Below are positions 54,964 to 64,000 of a stretch of DNA of 64,000 bases, one piece after another. Under the pieces are notes generated by a model. It ran no database searches. It was not told the origin of the DNA and was given only the letters and a program-made list of their open reading frames with translations. Position numbers and translations under genes: made by a program. The DNA is from Thalassotalea atypica (lineage in GTDB: Bacteria > Pseudomonadota > Gammaproteobacteria > Enterobacterales > Alteromonadaceae): positions 3,968,001 through 4,032,000 of the forward strand of contig NZ_AP027364.1 in NCBI RefSeq assembly GCF_030295975.1. The letters are read 5' to 3'. Within the stretch, counting starts at the first letter, position 1. The number at the start of each line of letters is the position of its first letter.

Positions 54964-56217
54964 ATGAAACGCCTGTTCACTTTAGTTTTGCTGCTATGTT
55001 GTCAGCCAGTAATGGCCAACGAGCAAGCAGAAGAAATATTTAAGCAGCTTGCTCCTTCTCTTTACCAAATTCGTTTAATTGACAATGCCAGTGGCGAAAA
55101 GTCTTCGATTGGCTCAGGCTTTCAAATTACCAGCGATGGCCTAATTGCAACTAACTATCATGTCATTTCAGGTTACGCGCTGTTCCCCCACAAATATAAA
55201 ATTGAATATTTAAATCATAAAGGCGAAAAAGGCATATTGTCTTTGAAAAGCGTTGATGTGATTAATGACCTTGCCATCGTCAAGCGAGTGGTCACTGACG
55301 AAATGCCCTATTTTTCTTTAGCTAAATCAACGCCAATTAAAGGTGAAGAGTTATTTTCATTAGGTAACCCGCATGATTTAGGCATGATAGTCGTACCAGG
55401 CACCTATAACGGCCTGAAGAAAGAGTCATTTAATGACAAGATTCATTTTACTGGCTCGGTAAACTCAGGCATGAGCGGTGGTCCTGTGGTTAATGCCAAT
55501 GCAGAGGTGGTTGGTATTAATGTTGCTACTTCTGGTAATCAAATTGGTTTTTTGGTTCCACACGAAAAATTGGTTCGCCTATTTGAGGCTTTAAAAATAG
55601 AGGCTCCTGAATCCATTGAGGCACAAATGTCAGAGCAACTATCAGCGAATCAGCAGAAACTGATCGATGCGCTACTGTCTGCTAAATGGCAGGGTAAAGG
55701 GCTAGCACAAGCGATAATTCCAACTATTGATGTCCCATTTATTCGTTGTTGGGGTAATTCAAATGCAGAAAAACCCGATGCACTTATTTTAAGTGCGGTG
55801 GCCAATTGTTCATTAGACGAAAGTACCTTCATCAGTGGGCATTTTTTTACAGGAAGTATTGAAATGGAATTTCGTTACATGGATGCGAAAAAGCTCAATC
55901 CATTAAAGTTTTATCATTTATATGAGCAACAGATTAAACGAGCAGGTCCAGGCAATAAAGCTCGTAAAGAAGATGTCACCGAATTTCAATGTCACCACGA
56001 TATTGTAAGACCTGCAAACAGTACAATTAATAGTAAAAGTATCTTGTGTACACGCAACTATAAAAAGTTTCCACAACTGTATGATGTGATGTATCTGAGT
56101 AACTCCGTTGATAAAGATAAACAAGCATTGATCAGTCACTTCACCTTAGCAGGCGTTGAAAAACAATCGGCGATGGCCTTTACCAAGAAGTTCATGGAGT
56201 CGACCGCATGGAAGTAA
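54964..56217 (+). CDS. Secreted trypsin-like serine protease (S1C/HtrA-like fold)
   Basis: 417 aa. Signal peptide MKRLFTLVLLLCCQPVMA, then a chymotrypsin-fold domain with His66 (ATNYHV), Asp102 (VINDLAIVK) and Ser171 (NSGMSGGPVV), the order of the HtrA/S1C group. There is no PDZ domain. Instead about 200 C-terminal residues from about 220 to 417 form an unrecognised domain with two Cys (FIRCWGN, VANCSLDE) and two further Cys (FQCHHD, ILCTRNY). It overlaps the FHA-domain gene by 10 bp, so the two are translated together. An upstream in-frame ATG at 54940 lacks a ribosome binding site. Confidence 0.85.
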   Translation: MKRLFTLVLLLCCQPVMANEQAEEIFKQLAPSLYQIRLIDNASGEKSSIGSGFQITSDGLIATNYHVISGYALFPHKYKIEYLNHKGEKGILSLKSVDVINDLAIVKRVVTDEMPYFSLAKSTPIKGEELFSLGNPHDLGMIVVPGTYNGLKKESFNDKIHFTGSVNSGMSGGPVVNANAEVVGINVATSGNQIGFLVPHEKLVRLFEALKIEAPESIEAQMSEQLSANQQKLIDALLSAKWQGKGLAQAIIPTIDVPFIRCWGNSNAEKPDALILSAVANCSLDESTFISGHFFTGSIEMEFRYMDAKKLNPLKFYHLYEQQIKRAGPGNKARKEDVTEFQCHHDIVRPANSTINSKSILCTRNYKKFPQLYDVMYLSNSVDKDKQALISHFTLAGVEKQSAMAFTKKFMESTAWK

Positions 56218-57182
56218 TTATTGAACAATTAACACGCGGCCATAAATTAATTGGTTGCCATAAGTTTTCTCAACCTGACATCACCATTGGACGAGCGTAT
56301 AGTAGCGACCTTATTGTGAGTGACCCCCATGTCTGTCCAAAGCATTTACAGTTGCATTTTGACGGTGAGCAGTGGTTGATTGATGATCAGTCAAGTATCA
56401 ACGGCAGCTACCTAGAACAAAGTAAAGCACCTGTTAAGCAATATGCAGTGCAGTCAGGGGACGTAATTTGTTTCGGTAAAAGCATGGTGCGAATCGTGTT
56501 TCCTGAACACCCCATCGCAGAGACTATTGAATTTAGTCCGTTTGAGCAACTGGTCGACTTTGCGCGTCAACCCATCGTTTTAATAACAAATATTGCACTG
56601 TTTGTCTTAGTTGCAGCATGGATTTTCTACATCAATAAACCCATGGAAGTGAATTTTACACAATTGGCTGTTCCTGCCATTGGTATGGCATTAGGGTTTT
56701 CAATGTGGCCAGCCATGGTCGCTTTAGTGTCACACTTCACTAAAAATGACGCGCGCGTACTGCACCAGTTTGGCATTTGTTTCATGTTTTTTAACCTGAT
56801 GTGGTTAAGTGATAGTTTTGAATCAATAGTTCATTTTAACACTTCGGCAAACATGAGTATTACCGGCGTTGTCGCAATATTGCCGATCGCTATTGCTTTT
56901 TGCATGTTTTGGTTAAATTGCTACGTTGGTTTTCACATGAGCGCGCAACGCAGAGCTATCGCCGCTGTATGCCTCACAACATTACTTTTTGGTGGTAGCA
57001 TGTTAGTTCAGATCAGCAAAGAGCCCGAGTTTTCGCCCTTACCTCATTATGATTCAACGCTCATGACACCGAGCTTTCTGTTCTCTAGCAGTAGTGATGT
57101 TGATACCTTTATTCGTGATAGTGAACGATTATTCGACGCAACCAGAAAAGCAGCTGAAAATGATACTGCCAGCGATAATTAA
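56208..57182 (+). CDS. FHA-domain integral membrane protein
   Basis: 324 aa. Residues about 1-100 form an FHA domain: DITIGRAYSSDLIVSDPHVCPKHLQL with the phosphothreonine-binding GR, S and H, then DDQSSINGSYLE (the NGS/T motif). Five hydrophobic segments follow (about 120-270). FHA domains bind phosphothreonine, so this links a cytoplasmic sensor to the membrane. Overlap with the secreted protease gene suggests the protein regulates or assembles with that protease. No Ser/Thr kinase or phosphatase gene is in the window. Confidence 0.82.
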   Translation: MEVIIEQLTRGHKLIGCHKFSQPDITIGRAYSSDLIVSDPHVCPKHLQLHFDGEQWLIDDQSSINGSYLEQSKAPVKQYAVQSGDVICFGKSMVRIVFPEHPIAETIEFSPFEQLVDFARQPIVLITNIALFVLVAAWIFYINKPMEVNFTQLAVPAIGMALGFSMWPAMVALVSHFTKNDARVLHQFGICFMFFNLMWLSDSFESIVHFNTSANMSITGVVAILPIAIAFCMFWLNCYVGFHMSAQRRAIAAVCLTTLLFGGSMLVQISKEPEFSPLPHYDSTLMTPSFLFSSSSDVDTFIRDSERLFDATRKAAENDTASDN

Positions 57183-57225
57183 CCAAAACCTTCTCCCGTT
57201 ATAGGATAGGGCTATACAGACAAGA

Positions 57226-57251
57226 AAAGCGCCTATAGGCGCTTTTTTTTA
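57226..57251. terminator. Bidirectional terminator between FHA gene and trpS
   Basis: AAAAGCGCCTA / TAGGCGCTTTT is a perfect palindrome followed by a T-run on the plus strand and a shorter one on the minus strand. Confidence 0.85.
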
Positions 57252-57267
57252 ATTCGCTCAATCAATT

Positions 57268-58272
57268 TTACGGTTTAGCAATAAAGCCGATTGAGTCATA
57301 TACCTTAGCTAATACTTCACTCGCATGGGCTGACGCTTTCTCAGCACCTTGTCTCATCACTTGCTCTAAGAATGCTTGGTCTTCTCGATATTGATGGTAA
57401 CGCTGTTGAATAGGCTCAAGTAAAGCAACGACCGCTTCTGCAACATCACCTTTCAAATGACCATACATTTTGTCTTCATAGTGTGGCACTATGCTTTCAA
57501 TGCTATTACCAGTTGCGCAAGACAGTAATGAAAGTAAATTCGATACGCCTGGCTTTTCTGCAACATCATAATAGATATTAGCCTGCTCATCTGAATCAGT
57601 AACAGCACGTTTTATTTTCTTGGTTATTTTCTTGGTATCTTCTAATAAGCCAATAAAATTGTTGGCATTATCATCAGATTTCGACATCTTTTTAAGCGGA
57701 TCTTGTAAGCTCATCACGCGCGCACCATGCTCAGGGATATAAGGATCCGGTACAGTGAAGACGTCGCCATAAAGGTTGTTGAAACGCGTAGCGATATCAC
57801 GCGCTAATTCTAAATGCTGCTTCTGATCTTCACCTACTGGCACTCTATCTGCGCGGTACAACAAAATATCTGCCGCCATTAAGACAGGATAAGTAAATAA
57901 ACCAGAGTTCATGTTTTGCTCTGATTTTTGTGACTTATCTTTAAACTGAGTCATACGATTAAGCTCACCCATCTGAGTATAACAATTTAGTACCCAGCTC
58001 AGCTGTGCGTGCTCTGGCACATGAGACTGAATGAATATTGTGCTTTTTTCAGGGTCAACTCCACAGGCAAGGTAGAGTGCTAGTCCATCTAAAGTTGCTT
58101 TTCTTAATGCAGCAGGATCTGGACGTACGGTAATAGCATGTTGATCGACTAGCATGTAGTAACAATCATGATCGTCTTGCATGTTGACCCATTGTTTCAA
58201 TGCACCCAAATAGTTGCCAATAGTTAACTCGCCTGATGGCTGACAGCCACTTAATACAATAGGTTTACTCAT
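57268..58272 (-). CDS. trpS: Tryptophanyl-tRNA synthetase
   Basis: Class I aminoacyl-tRNA synthetase charging tRNA-Trp. 334 aa, the usual bacterial length. [18 protein letters not shown] contains the HIGH-equivalent (TIGN), and KKMSKSD is the KMSKS loop. [10 protein letters not shown] and [12 protein letters not shown] belong to the C-terminal helical domain. It is 21 bp downstream of rpe; the gph gene that separates the two in E. coli is absent here. Confidence 0.97.
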   Translation of the reverse strand: MSKPIVLSGCQPSGELTIGNYLGALKQWVNMQDDHDCYYMLVDQHAITVRPDPAALRKATLDGLALYLACGVDPEKSTIFIQSHVPEHAQLSWVLNCYTQMGELNRMTQFKDKSQKSEQNMNSGLFTYPVLMAADILLYRADRVPVGEDQKQHLELARDIATRFNNLYGDVFTVPDPYIPEHGARVMSLQDPLKKMSKSDDNANNFIGLLEDTKKITKKIKRAVTDSDEQANIYYDVAEKPGVSNLLSLLSCATGNSIESIVPHYEDKMYGHLKGDVAEAVVALLEPIQQRYHQYREDQAFLEQVMRQGAEKASAHASEVLAKVYDSIGFIAKP

Positions 58273-58293
58273 GTTGATCCTTTAATTTCTAAT

Positions 58294-58965
58294 CTATTTA
58301 ACGCTTGCAAGCTCTGCACGCATTTTTTCAATAACGACCTGATAATCAGGTTGGGAAAATATTGCTGATCCAGCAACAAACATATCTGCGCCAGCCGCAG
58401 CAATTTCAGCGATGTTATCAACTTTAACGCCACCATCAACTTCTAGACGGATATCAAAGCCACTGTCATCAATAAGTTGGCGAACCGCTCTTAACTTATC
58501 CAGTGTGCTAGGGATAAATGATTGACCACCAAAACCAGGGTTCACCGACATAAGTAGGATAACATCAAGTTTATCCATTACATGGTCTAAATAATGTAAC
58601 GATGTTGCAGGGTTTAATACCAGACCTGCTTTACAGCCACTTTCTTTGATTAGTTGCAATGTACGGTCTACGTGTTCACTCGCCTCAGGGTGAAACGTAA
58701 TAATGTCAGCTCCCGCTTGTGCAAATGCAGGTACTAAATTGTCAACTGGCTTAACCATTAAATGCACATCGATTGGTGCGGTAATACCGTAATCACGAAG
58801 TGATTTACACACCATAGGGCCGAACGTTAAGTTTGGAACATAGTGGTTATCCATGACATCAAAATGAACAACATCAGCACCTGCAGCTAGTACCCTAGCC
58901 GTATCTTCACCTAAACGAGCAAAATCAGCAGACAATATCGATGGAGCAATTAAAAACGAAGACAT
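58294..58965 (-). CDS. rpe: Ribulose-phosphate 3-epimerase
   Basis: Interconverts ribulose 5-phosphate and xylulose 5-phosphate in the pentose phosphate pathway. 223 aa TIM barrel: [30 protein letters not shown] with metal-binding His and catalytic Asp, [12 protein letters not shown] and EVDGGV. Part of the dam-rpe-trpS neighbourhood, but here separated from dam by three plus-strand genes. Confidence 0.96.
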   Translation of the reverse strand: MSSFLIAPSILSADFARLGEDTARVLAAGADVVHFDVMDNHYVPNLTFGPMVCKSLRDYGITAPIDVHLMVKPVDNLVPAFAQAGADIITFHPEASEHVDRTLQLIKESGCKAGLVLNPATSLHYLDHVMDKLDVILLMSVNPGFGGQSFIPSTLDKLRAVRQLIDDSGFDIRLEVDGGVKVDNIAEIAAAGADMFVAGSAIFSQPDYQVVIEKMRAELASVK

Positions 58966-59230
58966 ATTTTCACCCTTTGTTAAAACAGCGCTACTTTACC
59001 TAATCATCGTAGATAATTGAAGCAGTAAACTAGTTTAGGTGACATTTTACTCTACTTTAGAAACAAAAGTTATATTCATCAGTCTAATTAAAACCTTTCT
59101 CAATAAACCTTTTCTAACACATGTAACAATTTTGTAGCTTGAATCGCAATAAGAACTATTCTAGACTCCGTTCTCATTAAAAAATAAAAACAATATAACC
59201 TTATGTTTTTAAAGGTTTTAAAGGGAAGTT

Positions 59231-61213
59231 ATGAAGTTAAAGAATACGTTACTTGTCACATTTGTTGTCATTGGGTTATTACCAACTTTGTTAACAAGTT
59301 TGATATCAAACATGCTCGCCAGCAATGCAATCGAAACTCAAGCATTTAACCAGCTTATCTCTGTAAGAGAAAATAAACGAGCGCAAATAGAAGATTACTA
59401 TCAACAACGTGAGCACGATATTTCGTTACTTGCCGCCACAACACAAAAAATACTAACATCACAAAATATCGCTTCGCTCACTGAAAGTGCCCATGACAAC
59501 CATGATTACTTTAAGCAATATATTGAAACTTATGGCTATTACGACTTCTTTGTTATCGATAATCACGGACAAATAGTTTATACAGTGACCAAGGAGGCGG
59601 ACTACCAAACCAACCTTCTTAATGGTGCTTATCAAAGCTCAGGTCTTGCCGCTCTATATAGACGGGTACAACAAAGTAAAGTCATTGGCATTTCAGATTT
59701 CAGTCGCTATGCACCAAGCAATAATGAGCCTGCTGGCTTTATCGCACATCAGGTTAAAATAGATAGTGGCACCAATTTTACTATCGCACTGCAATTGTCA
59801 TTGGATAAAATTAATGACCTTATGAAGGAACGCGCAGGCATGGGTGAGACAGGGGAGAGCTACCTTATTGGTCCTGATTTGCTAATGCGCTCTGATTCAT
59901 TCTTAGATCCTACAGGTCACTCTGTGATCGCATCTTTTGCAGGGAATGTTAAAAATAATGGTGTAGATACTGAAGCAGCAAGGCTTGCTTTAAATGGTAA
60001 GACAGGTAGCAAAATAATAATAGATTACAATGGGAACCCTGTGCTTTCTGCTTACACTTCTGTTGATATAGATGGCACACGCTGGGGTCTACTGTCAGAA
60101 ATAGATGTGGCAGAGGCCTTTCAGCCAGTAACAACTCTACAATGGACTATTTTTACTCTGCTATTAATTTGTGCGCTCATTATCGTTGCTGCTGCATTGA
60201 TTTGTTCAAAATCTGTATTAAAGCCCCTTGGTGGTGAGCCAAACGATATGCAGGAAATCACCGAAACCATTGCCGAAGGAAATTTAACCGTTGCCTTTGA
60301 TCATAAGCATGCTAATGCTAGTGTCTATGGTGCAATGAAGCGTATGACTAGCCAATTGCAAGTGATGGTAGGTGAAATTATTAGCAATAGTCATCATCTA
60401 GCAAGTGTTTCTGAGCAAACCAGTGCGTTAAGTTTACAATCATCAACAAGCTTAAAGGAACAACAATCAAACATTGAGCAAGCGGCAACAGCCATCGAAG
60501 AAATGTCGATGACAATCAACGAAGTGGCTCACAATGCAGCAAATGTATCAAGCTCATCTCAATCAGCTAAAGCAGCATCAATCAATGCCAGCCAAATGTT
60601 AACATCAACTGTTGACGACTTAGAGCAACTTGACGATGAAATCACTAAAACAAGTCTAGTTATAGAGTCGTTGGAAGCTGGTTCAAACGAAATTGGCAGT
60701 GTCTTGGAGGTGATACGCGGCATCGCTGAGCAAACAAATTTACTTGCCCTAAATGCAGCTATAGAAGCGGCCCGAGCAGGCGAGCAAGGTCGAGGCTTTG
60801 CAGTGGTAGCCGACGAAGTGAGAACATTGGCATCTAAAACACAAGAGTCTACCTCTAATATAGAATCGATGATCGAAAACCTACAAAACTCTTCCAATGA
60901 GGCAGTTGCGGCTATGTCTTCTAGTCGTTCAATCTGCGAGCACACAAAGACTAACGCTGAAACAACCTCTCAAGCCATCAAACAAATGAGCGTTGAAATT
61001 GATCATATTTCAGAAATGACCGAACTCATTGCAACTTCCGTCGAAGAGCAATCTTGTGTCTCAACTGAAATTAGCCAAAACGTCACACAAATTAATGACG
61101 CAGCCAATGAAAACTCAGCCAGCGCAGAACAAGTCACAACGGCAAGCGAACATATCAATGCCATTGCAGAATCATTAAATCAACTAACGCTCAAGTTCAA
61201 AATAGCGAGTTAA
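59231..61213 (+). CDS. Methyl-accepting chemotaxis protein (dCache-type sensor)
   Basis: 660-aa transmembrane chemoreceptor. TM1 (about 7-28), a double-Cache-like periplasmic domain (about 35-290, with [16 protein letters not shown] and [12 protein letters not shown]), TM2 (about 305-328), then HAMP ([12 protein letters not shown]) and the cytoplasmic signalling hairpin with tip [20 protein letters not shown] and [15 protein letters not shown]. It signals to CheA through CheW. No other chemotaxis gene is in the window, so it is a stand-alone receptor. Ligand unknown. AAGGGAAG precedes the ATG. Confidence 0.93.
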   Translation: MKLKNTLLVTFVVIGLLPTLLTSLISNMLASNAIETQAFNQLISVRENKRAQIEDYYQQREHDISLLAATTQKILTSQNIASLTESAHDNHDYFKQYIETYGYYDFFVIDNHGQIVYTVTKEADYQTNLLNGAYQSSGLAALYRRVQQSKVIGISDFSRYAPSNNEPAGFIAHQVKIDSGTNFTIALQLSLDKINDLMKERAGMGETGESYLIGPDLLMRSDSFLDPTGHSVIASFAGNVKNNGVDTEAARLALNGKTGSKIIIDYNGNPVLSAYTSVDIDGTRWGLLSEIDVAEAFQPVTTLQWTIFTLLLICALIIVAAALICSKSVLKPLGGEPNDMQEITETIAEGNLTVAFDHKHANASVYGAMKRMTSQLQVMVGEIISNSHHLASVSEQTSALSLQSSTSLKEQQSNIEQAATAIEEMSMTINEVAHNAANVSSSSQSAKAASINASQMLTSTVDDLEQLDDEITKTSLVIESLEAGSNEIGSVLEVIRGIAEQTNLLALNAAIEAARAGEQGRGFAVVADEVRTLASKTQESTSNIESMIENLQNSSNEAVAAMSSSRSICEHTKTNAETTSQAIKQMSVEIDHISEMTELIATSVEEQSCVSTEISQNVTQINDAANENSASAEQVTTASEHINAIAESLNQLTLKFKIAS

Positions 61214-61396
61214 TTATATTGTGACCCCTCTTGCACCGAAATTGAACACAATGCGAGAAATGTTGCACAAAAAAAGTACTGTAGTGAGGCAGTGGCTCTT
61301 AATAACAACCATAAGTAACTGTTATTATAATATTTATTAATATAGGCATTGTGTTTGCACTTTTGATTACAACAATAAAAAACTGAGAATTAAAAT

Positions 61397-62089
61397 ATGA
61401 ACAAAGCACTTTTAAAATTAACACTAGCTTCTACTTTATTGAGTACGTCGCTGATATCAACGCACGCTTTGGCTGTCGAGGGCCTTTCTGCCAACGTCGG
61501 TCTATCAAGCAACTATTTATGGCGTAACGTTTCTCAAAGCGATGATGGTGCAGCAATTTCAGGCGGTATTGATTATGCGTCTGAGTCTGGTTTTTATGCA
61601 GGTACTTGGGCATCAAACATCGACTTTGGTGATGACGCAAGTTACGAACTAGATCTATATTTTGGATTTGGTGGCGACATTGGCGATACCGGTTTCGGTT
61701 ATGATGTTGGTTACATTTATTACGCTTATCCTGATTCAGCAGAATCTGATAGTGATAATGAATACAACTTTGGTGAAATATACGGCGGTCTATCGTATTC
61801 ATACTTTAGCATTTCAGCCAATTACGGTATTCACAATGATGACGGTGCCAAATGGAATGATAGTGCACTATATATCAGTGGTGATGCGGCATTCGAAGTA
61901 GCAGATGGTTTAGAGCTTGCTTTCCATGTTGGTAATTATTCTTTCGATGATGATTATGATGATGGTGATTACACCGATTACGGTGTTAGCTTAAGCAAGA
62001 ATGGTTTTACCTTAGCATTGTCAGATACTGACATCGACAATGATGATATGAAAGTCGTGGTTTCTTATAGTATTGATATTGACCTGTAA
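61397..62089 (+). CDS. TorF family putative porin
   Basis: 230 aa outer-membrane protein with a signal peptide (LLSTSLISTHALA). The typical TorF opening is LSANVGLSSNYLWRNVSQSD, and amphipathic strands run to YSIDIDL. The chain is strikingly rich in Asp and Tyr and low in basic residues (FDDDYDDGDYTDYG). TorF proteins are small barrels common in marine gammaproteobacteria with an unproven transport role. Monocistronic, with its own terminator. Confidence 0.85.
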   Translation: MNKALLKLTLASTLLSTSLISTHALAVEGLSANVGLSSNYLWRNVSQSDDGAAISGGIDYASESGFYAGTWASNIDFGDDASYELDLYFGFGGDIGDTGFGYDVGYIYYAYPDSAESDSDNEYNFGEIYGGLSYSYFSISANYGIHNDDGAKWNDSALYISGDAAFEVADGLELAFHVGNYSFDDDYDDGDYTDYGVSLSKNGFTLALSDTDIDNDDMKVVVSYSIDIDL

Positions 62090-62116
62090 TACACCTTAAT
62101 CAAGAATCAAGATACT

Positions 62117-62142
62117 AAAGCCTGAACTACTCAGGCTTTTTT
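62117..62142 (+). terminator. Rho-independent terminator of the TorF-like gene
   Basis: AAAGCCTGA / TCAGGCTTT with a 5-nt loop, followed by a T-run, 28 bp after the stop. Confidence 0.88.
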
Positions 62143-62210
62143 ATGCCATTGCATCTTTGTTGACTTGTTTGCATACTGAACCTTATCTATTTAAATCATT
62201 AAGTGACGAA

Positions 62211-62402
62211 ATGGCTAAATACACAATAGTAAATACCATAAAAAGTATCGGCGCAGCAGCGCTTGGTGTTCAAAGCGATAAAAATAGAGCGCATGATTTT
62301 AGTGAAGGTAAGAGCAGCCACTTTATTATTGGTGGGATTATTGGTGTTGTGATTTTTGTACTAACACTGATATTGATTGTTTCAGCGGTGATGCCGAGTT
62401 AA
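62211..62402 (+). CDS. DUF2970 family small membrane protein
   Basis: 63 aa: MAKYTIVNTIKSIGAAALGVQ followed by SDKNRAHDF, then one membrane helix (FIIGGIIGVVIFVLTLILIV). The GVQSxKNRxxDF segment and single C-terminal helix are typical of DUF2970. Function unknown. The ATG at 62211 was chosen because the longer frame to 62157 would start next to the preceding terminator. The ribosome binding site is weak. Confidence 0.78.
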   Translation: MAKYTIVNTIKSIGAAALGVQSDKNRAHDFSEGKSSHFIIGGIIGVVIFVLTLILIVSAVMPS

Positions 62403-62437
62403 CACTGTTTTACTCAGCTGAAATAGCGGCTTAACTG

Positions 62438-63259
62438 CTATTTGTACATCGCTAGTAATTCACCCACTTTTTTACGACCATTCCCTTTCTGACTGATAGT
62501 TCGCGCCACTTGTAGTTTTTTAATTCGCTTTGCATGCTCGTAAATTTTACGGGTCCAAATGGTGTCATGATTGCTGATCAAGACAGAGGTTTTTTCTATA
62601 TTTTCAACGGTTTCTTCGGCGGCATTTGCCAAGTCTGCTTGCTCATCAAGGCCAAAACCATTGCCCGCATAGCTGGTGAAGCTAGCGGTTTTACTTAATG
62701 GCACATAGGGAGGATCACAATATATGACATCACCAGAAGTTGCCCTCATAAAGGTATCACGATAGTTTTCACAGACAAAGGTCGCACGTTGTGCTTTTTC
62801 AGCGAAGAAATTCAGTTCTTTTTCAGGGAAATATGGGCGCTTGTATTTGCCAAAAGGAACGTTATAGCCGCCAGATTTGTTATATCGACATAAACCATTA
62901 TAGCCATGACGGTTCATATATAAAAACAATAGTGAGCGCTGGTAAACGTCAACAGTTTCATTGAAGGCTTTTCTATATTCATAATAAGCTTCAGCAACAT
63001 TATTCTGTTCGTTAAATATCGCCCTAGCATCACGAATAAATTGCTCAGGTTTGTGCTGCAGTATTTTATAGAGCTCAATTAAGTCTTTGTTGATGTCGTT
63101 CAGGATATAACGTTTGTAATTAGTATTTAAGAATACAGAGCCAGCACCAACAAAAGGTTCGATCAAACAATCACCTTGGGGAAGCATTTTATTAATAACA
63201 TCGCACAGGGTATATTTTCCACCGGCCCATTTTAGAAAAGCTCTGTTTTTATTGGTCAT
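62438..63259 (-). CDS. dam: DNA adenine methylase (GATC)
   Basis: N6-adenine methyltransferase of 273 aa, close to E. coli Dam. Motifs: FLKWAGGKYTL at the N-terminus, SAM-binding FVGAGSVFLN, LNDINKDLI and catalytic DPPYVPLS (DPPY). The RYNKSGGYNVPFGKYKRPYF segment matches the target recognition region of Dam proteins. It lies just downstream of a damX-like gene, as in E. coli and vibrios; it would methylate GATC sites for mismatch repair and replication control. Confidence 0.96.
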   Translation of the reverse strand: MTNKNRAFLKWAGGKYTLCDVINKMLPQGDCLIEPFVGAGSVFLNTNYKRYILNDINKDLIELYKILQHKPEQFIRDARAIFNEQNNVAEAYYEYRKAFNETVDVYQRSLLFLYMNRHGYNGLCRYNKSGGYNVPFGKYKRPYFPEKELNFFAEKAQRATFVCENYRDTFMRATSGDVIYCDPPYVPLSKTASFTSYAGNGFGLDEQADLANAAEETVENIEKTSVLISNHDTIWTRKIYEHAKRIKKLQVARTISQKGNGRKKVGELLAMYK

Positions 63260-63318
63260 GCCACCAAATTAACCTACATTAAACGACTGAATTTATCGAC
63301 TGAGGATTGTAGCCTGAT

Positions 63319-64000
63319 TTAGTCGTTATTGGGAGCGTTAAACGCAGCTATTTCAGTTTTAACTTGGTCAACACTTTTGATCCACGGACCGTGTTGTGCC
63401 AATGGCCTAGGTAAAGTTTTTAACTCTGCCGTTGCTAGCTCTCTTTCGGTAAAAAACTCTGAGGTAATCACGAGTATTTTTTTATCATTAATTAGACGTT
63501 GATAAGATTTAAAGCGAAAGTTCTCATAGGGTGCAGCAAATGCTTCAACTAGTTTACTTATGTCTTGCTCACTCTGATATCCAATAGTGATATATTGAAT
63601 GACATAACCAAAGTCCAATTCCTTATAATAAGCCTCATTCGACGAGTAATCTATCTCTTGTTCAATAAATTCGAAGTCATTTAACGGTTCATTATTAACT
63701 TCTAATGCTAAAACATCATCGCTCACTAGAGTGGCCAATGCTTCAATAATGTCGGTAGTTGTTGCTAATTCTTCTTTTAACACCAAAGGTTCGGTTTTAT
63801 CAACAATAGCGCTTAAAATATCAACATTATTAGCTGGCACATTAACGTGGTCACTACCTCTAGAGGATGAAGCATCATGCTCAGTATCATTTATCTTAGT
63901 ATCATTTATCTTAGTATCAGTGGCGACTATACCGTCACTCAAAGCTGTTACAAAGCCCTGAGTAATGTTTTCGTCTATCACTTGTGCCGTATTAGAATTT
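63319..64000 (-). CDS. damX: DamX-like SPOR-domain protein (C-terminal part)
   Basis: The frame stays open to the end of the window, so the gene is partial at its 5' end. The last about 90 residues, from FGYVIQYITIGYQSEQDISKL to LPRPLAQHGPWIKSV, have the beta-alpha-beta layout of a SPOR domain, which binds denuded peptidoglycan at the division site. The preceding region is acidic and low complexity. Position directly before dam supports damX. A 15-bp tandem repeat at 63883-63920 lies in the linker. Confidence 0.8.
   Translation of the reverse strand, partial: NSNTAQVIDENITQGFVTALSDGIVATDTKINDTKINDTEHDASSSRGSDHVNVPANNVDILSAIVDKTEPLVLKEELATTTDIIEALATLVSDDVLALEVNNEPLNDFEFIEQEIDYSSNEAYYKELDFGYVIQYITIGYQSEQDISKLVEAFAAPYENFRFKSYQRLINDKKILVITSEFFTERELATAELKTLPRPLAQHGPWIKSVDQVKTEIAAFNAPNND
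63883..63920. repeat. 15-bp in-frame tandem repeat in the damX linker
   Basis: AGTATCATTTATCTT occurs twice in tandem (63883-63897, 63898-63912), and a third partial copy follows. On the minus strand it encodes repeated TKIND, so length changes would stay in frame. Confidence 0.8.

Noticed and set aside
60559-60945. 128-codon open frame on the minus strand
   Set aside because: It is antisense to the signalling hairpin of the chemoreceptor gene and has no independent signals.
61431-61802. 123-codon open frame on the minus strand rich in His, Asn and Arg
   Set aside because: It mirrors the Asp/Tyr-rich TorF-like gene; the odd composition is a by-product of GAT-rich codons on the other strand.
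62421-62443. Possible terminator AAATAGC/GCTATTT between DUF2970 gene and dam
   Set aside because: The stem is short and AT-rich, overlaps the dam stop codon and lacks a T-run.
1-64000. CRISPR arrays, tRNA or rRNA genes, insertion sequences
   Set aside because: No regularly spaced repeats, cloverleaf-like segments, rRNA motifs or transposase-like frames were recognised by reading; a tRNAscan or profile search was not possible.

Overview
The window looks like a chromosomal segment of a marine gammaproteobacterium of the order Alteromonadales, most likely Colwelliaceae (Colwellia/Thalassotalea-like). This is an inference from the low GC content, from core neighbourhoods (damX-dam, rpe-trpS, rph-pyrE, yicC, hemE) and from families frequent in that group (TorF-type porin, DUF3019, DUF2970, VpsP-like protein). 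No tRNA, rRNA, CRISPR array, transposase or integrase gene was recognised.

Region 1 (1-9518) is a polysaccharide locus. It holds a sulfotransferase cut by the window edge, a Wzx-type flippase, a heparinase II/III-like protein, a GT4 glycosyltransferase and a tightly packed pglC-pglD-pglE-pglF-like set. That set would make UDP-N,N'-diacetylbacillosamine and transfer the sugar phosphate to undecaprenyl phosphate.

Region 2 (9568-17532) is envelope-related: an MltA-like secreted protein, an acyl-CoA thioesterase, an OmpA-family protein preceded by a perfect 13-bp hairpin, an O-antigen ligase-like protein, a small secreted protein of unknown function, and a lapG-lapD pair (c-di-GMP control of adhesin release).

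Region 3 (17817-37533) is a second, larger Wzx/Wzy exopolysaccharide locus. It has a second flippase, a Wzy-like polymerase, five recognisable glycosyltransferases or relatives, two hexapeptide acetyltransferases, a PEP-CTERM protein, gmd and fcl for GDP-L-fucose, a WcaJ-type initiating transferase, and the export and control genes (outer-membrane barrel, short OPX protein, BY-kinase, CpsB-type phosphatase, VpsP-like protein).

Region 4 (37806-46130) holds an S9 peptidase, then an RstA/RstB-like two-component operon in which kinase and regulator are separated by three unusual envelope genes (an acidic secreted protein, a TPR + beta-barrel protein and a DUF3019 protein), and a divergent secreted trypsin-like protease. 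Near-perfect RstA-type boxes lie in front of the kinase gene and the DUF3019 gene, and weaker ones in front of the two peptidases. I read this as a self-contained envelope-proteolysis regulon.

Region 5 (46139-64000) is mostly housekeeping: yceH, yicC, rph-pyrE, hemE, trpS, rpe, dam and damX. Interspersed are a DM13 lipoprotein / GMC oxidoreductase / subunit-3 / thioredoxin-like group, a trypsin-like protease fused in operon to a membrane FHA protein, a chemoreceptor and a TorF-like porin. Two hidden signals stand out. One is a second, silently diverged copy of the last codons of yicC on the far side of yceH. The other is a promoter-terminator unit without an ORF that looks like a small RNA gene near 54730-54819.
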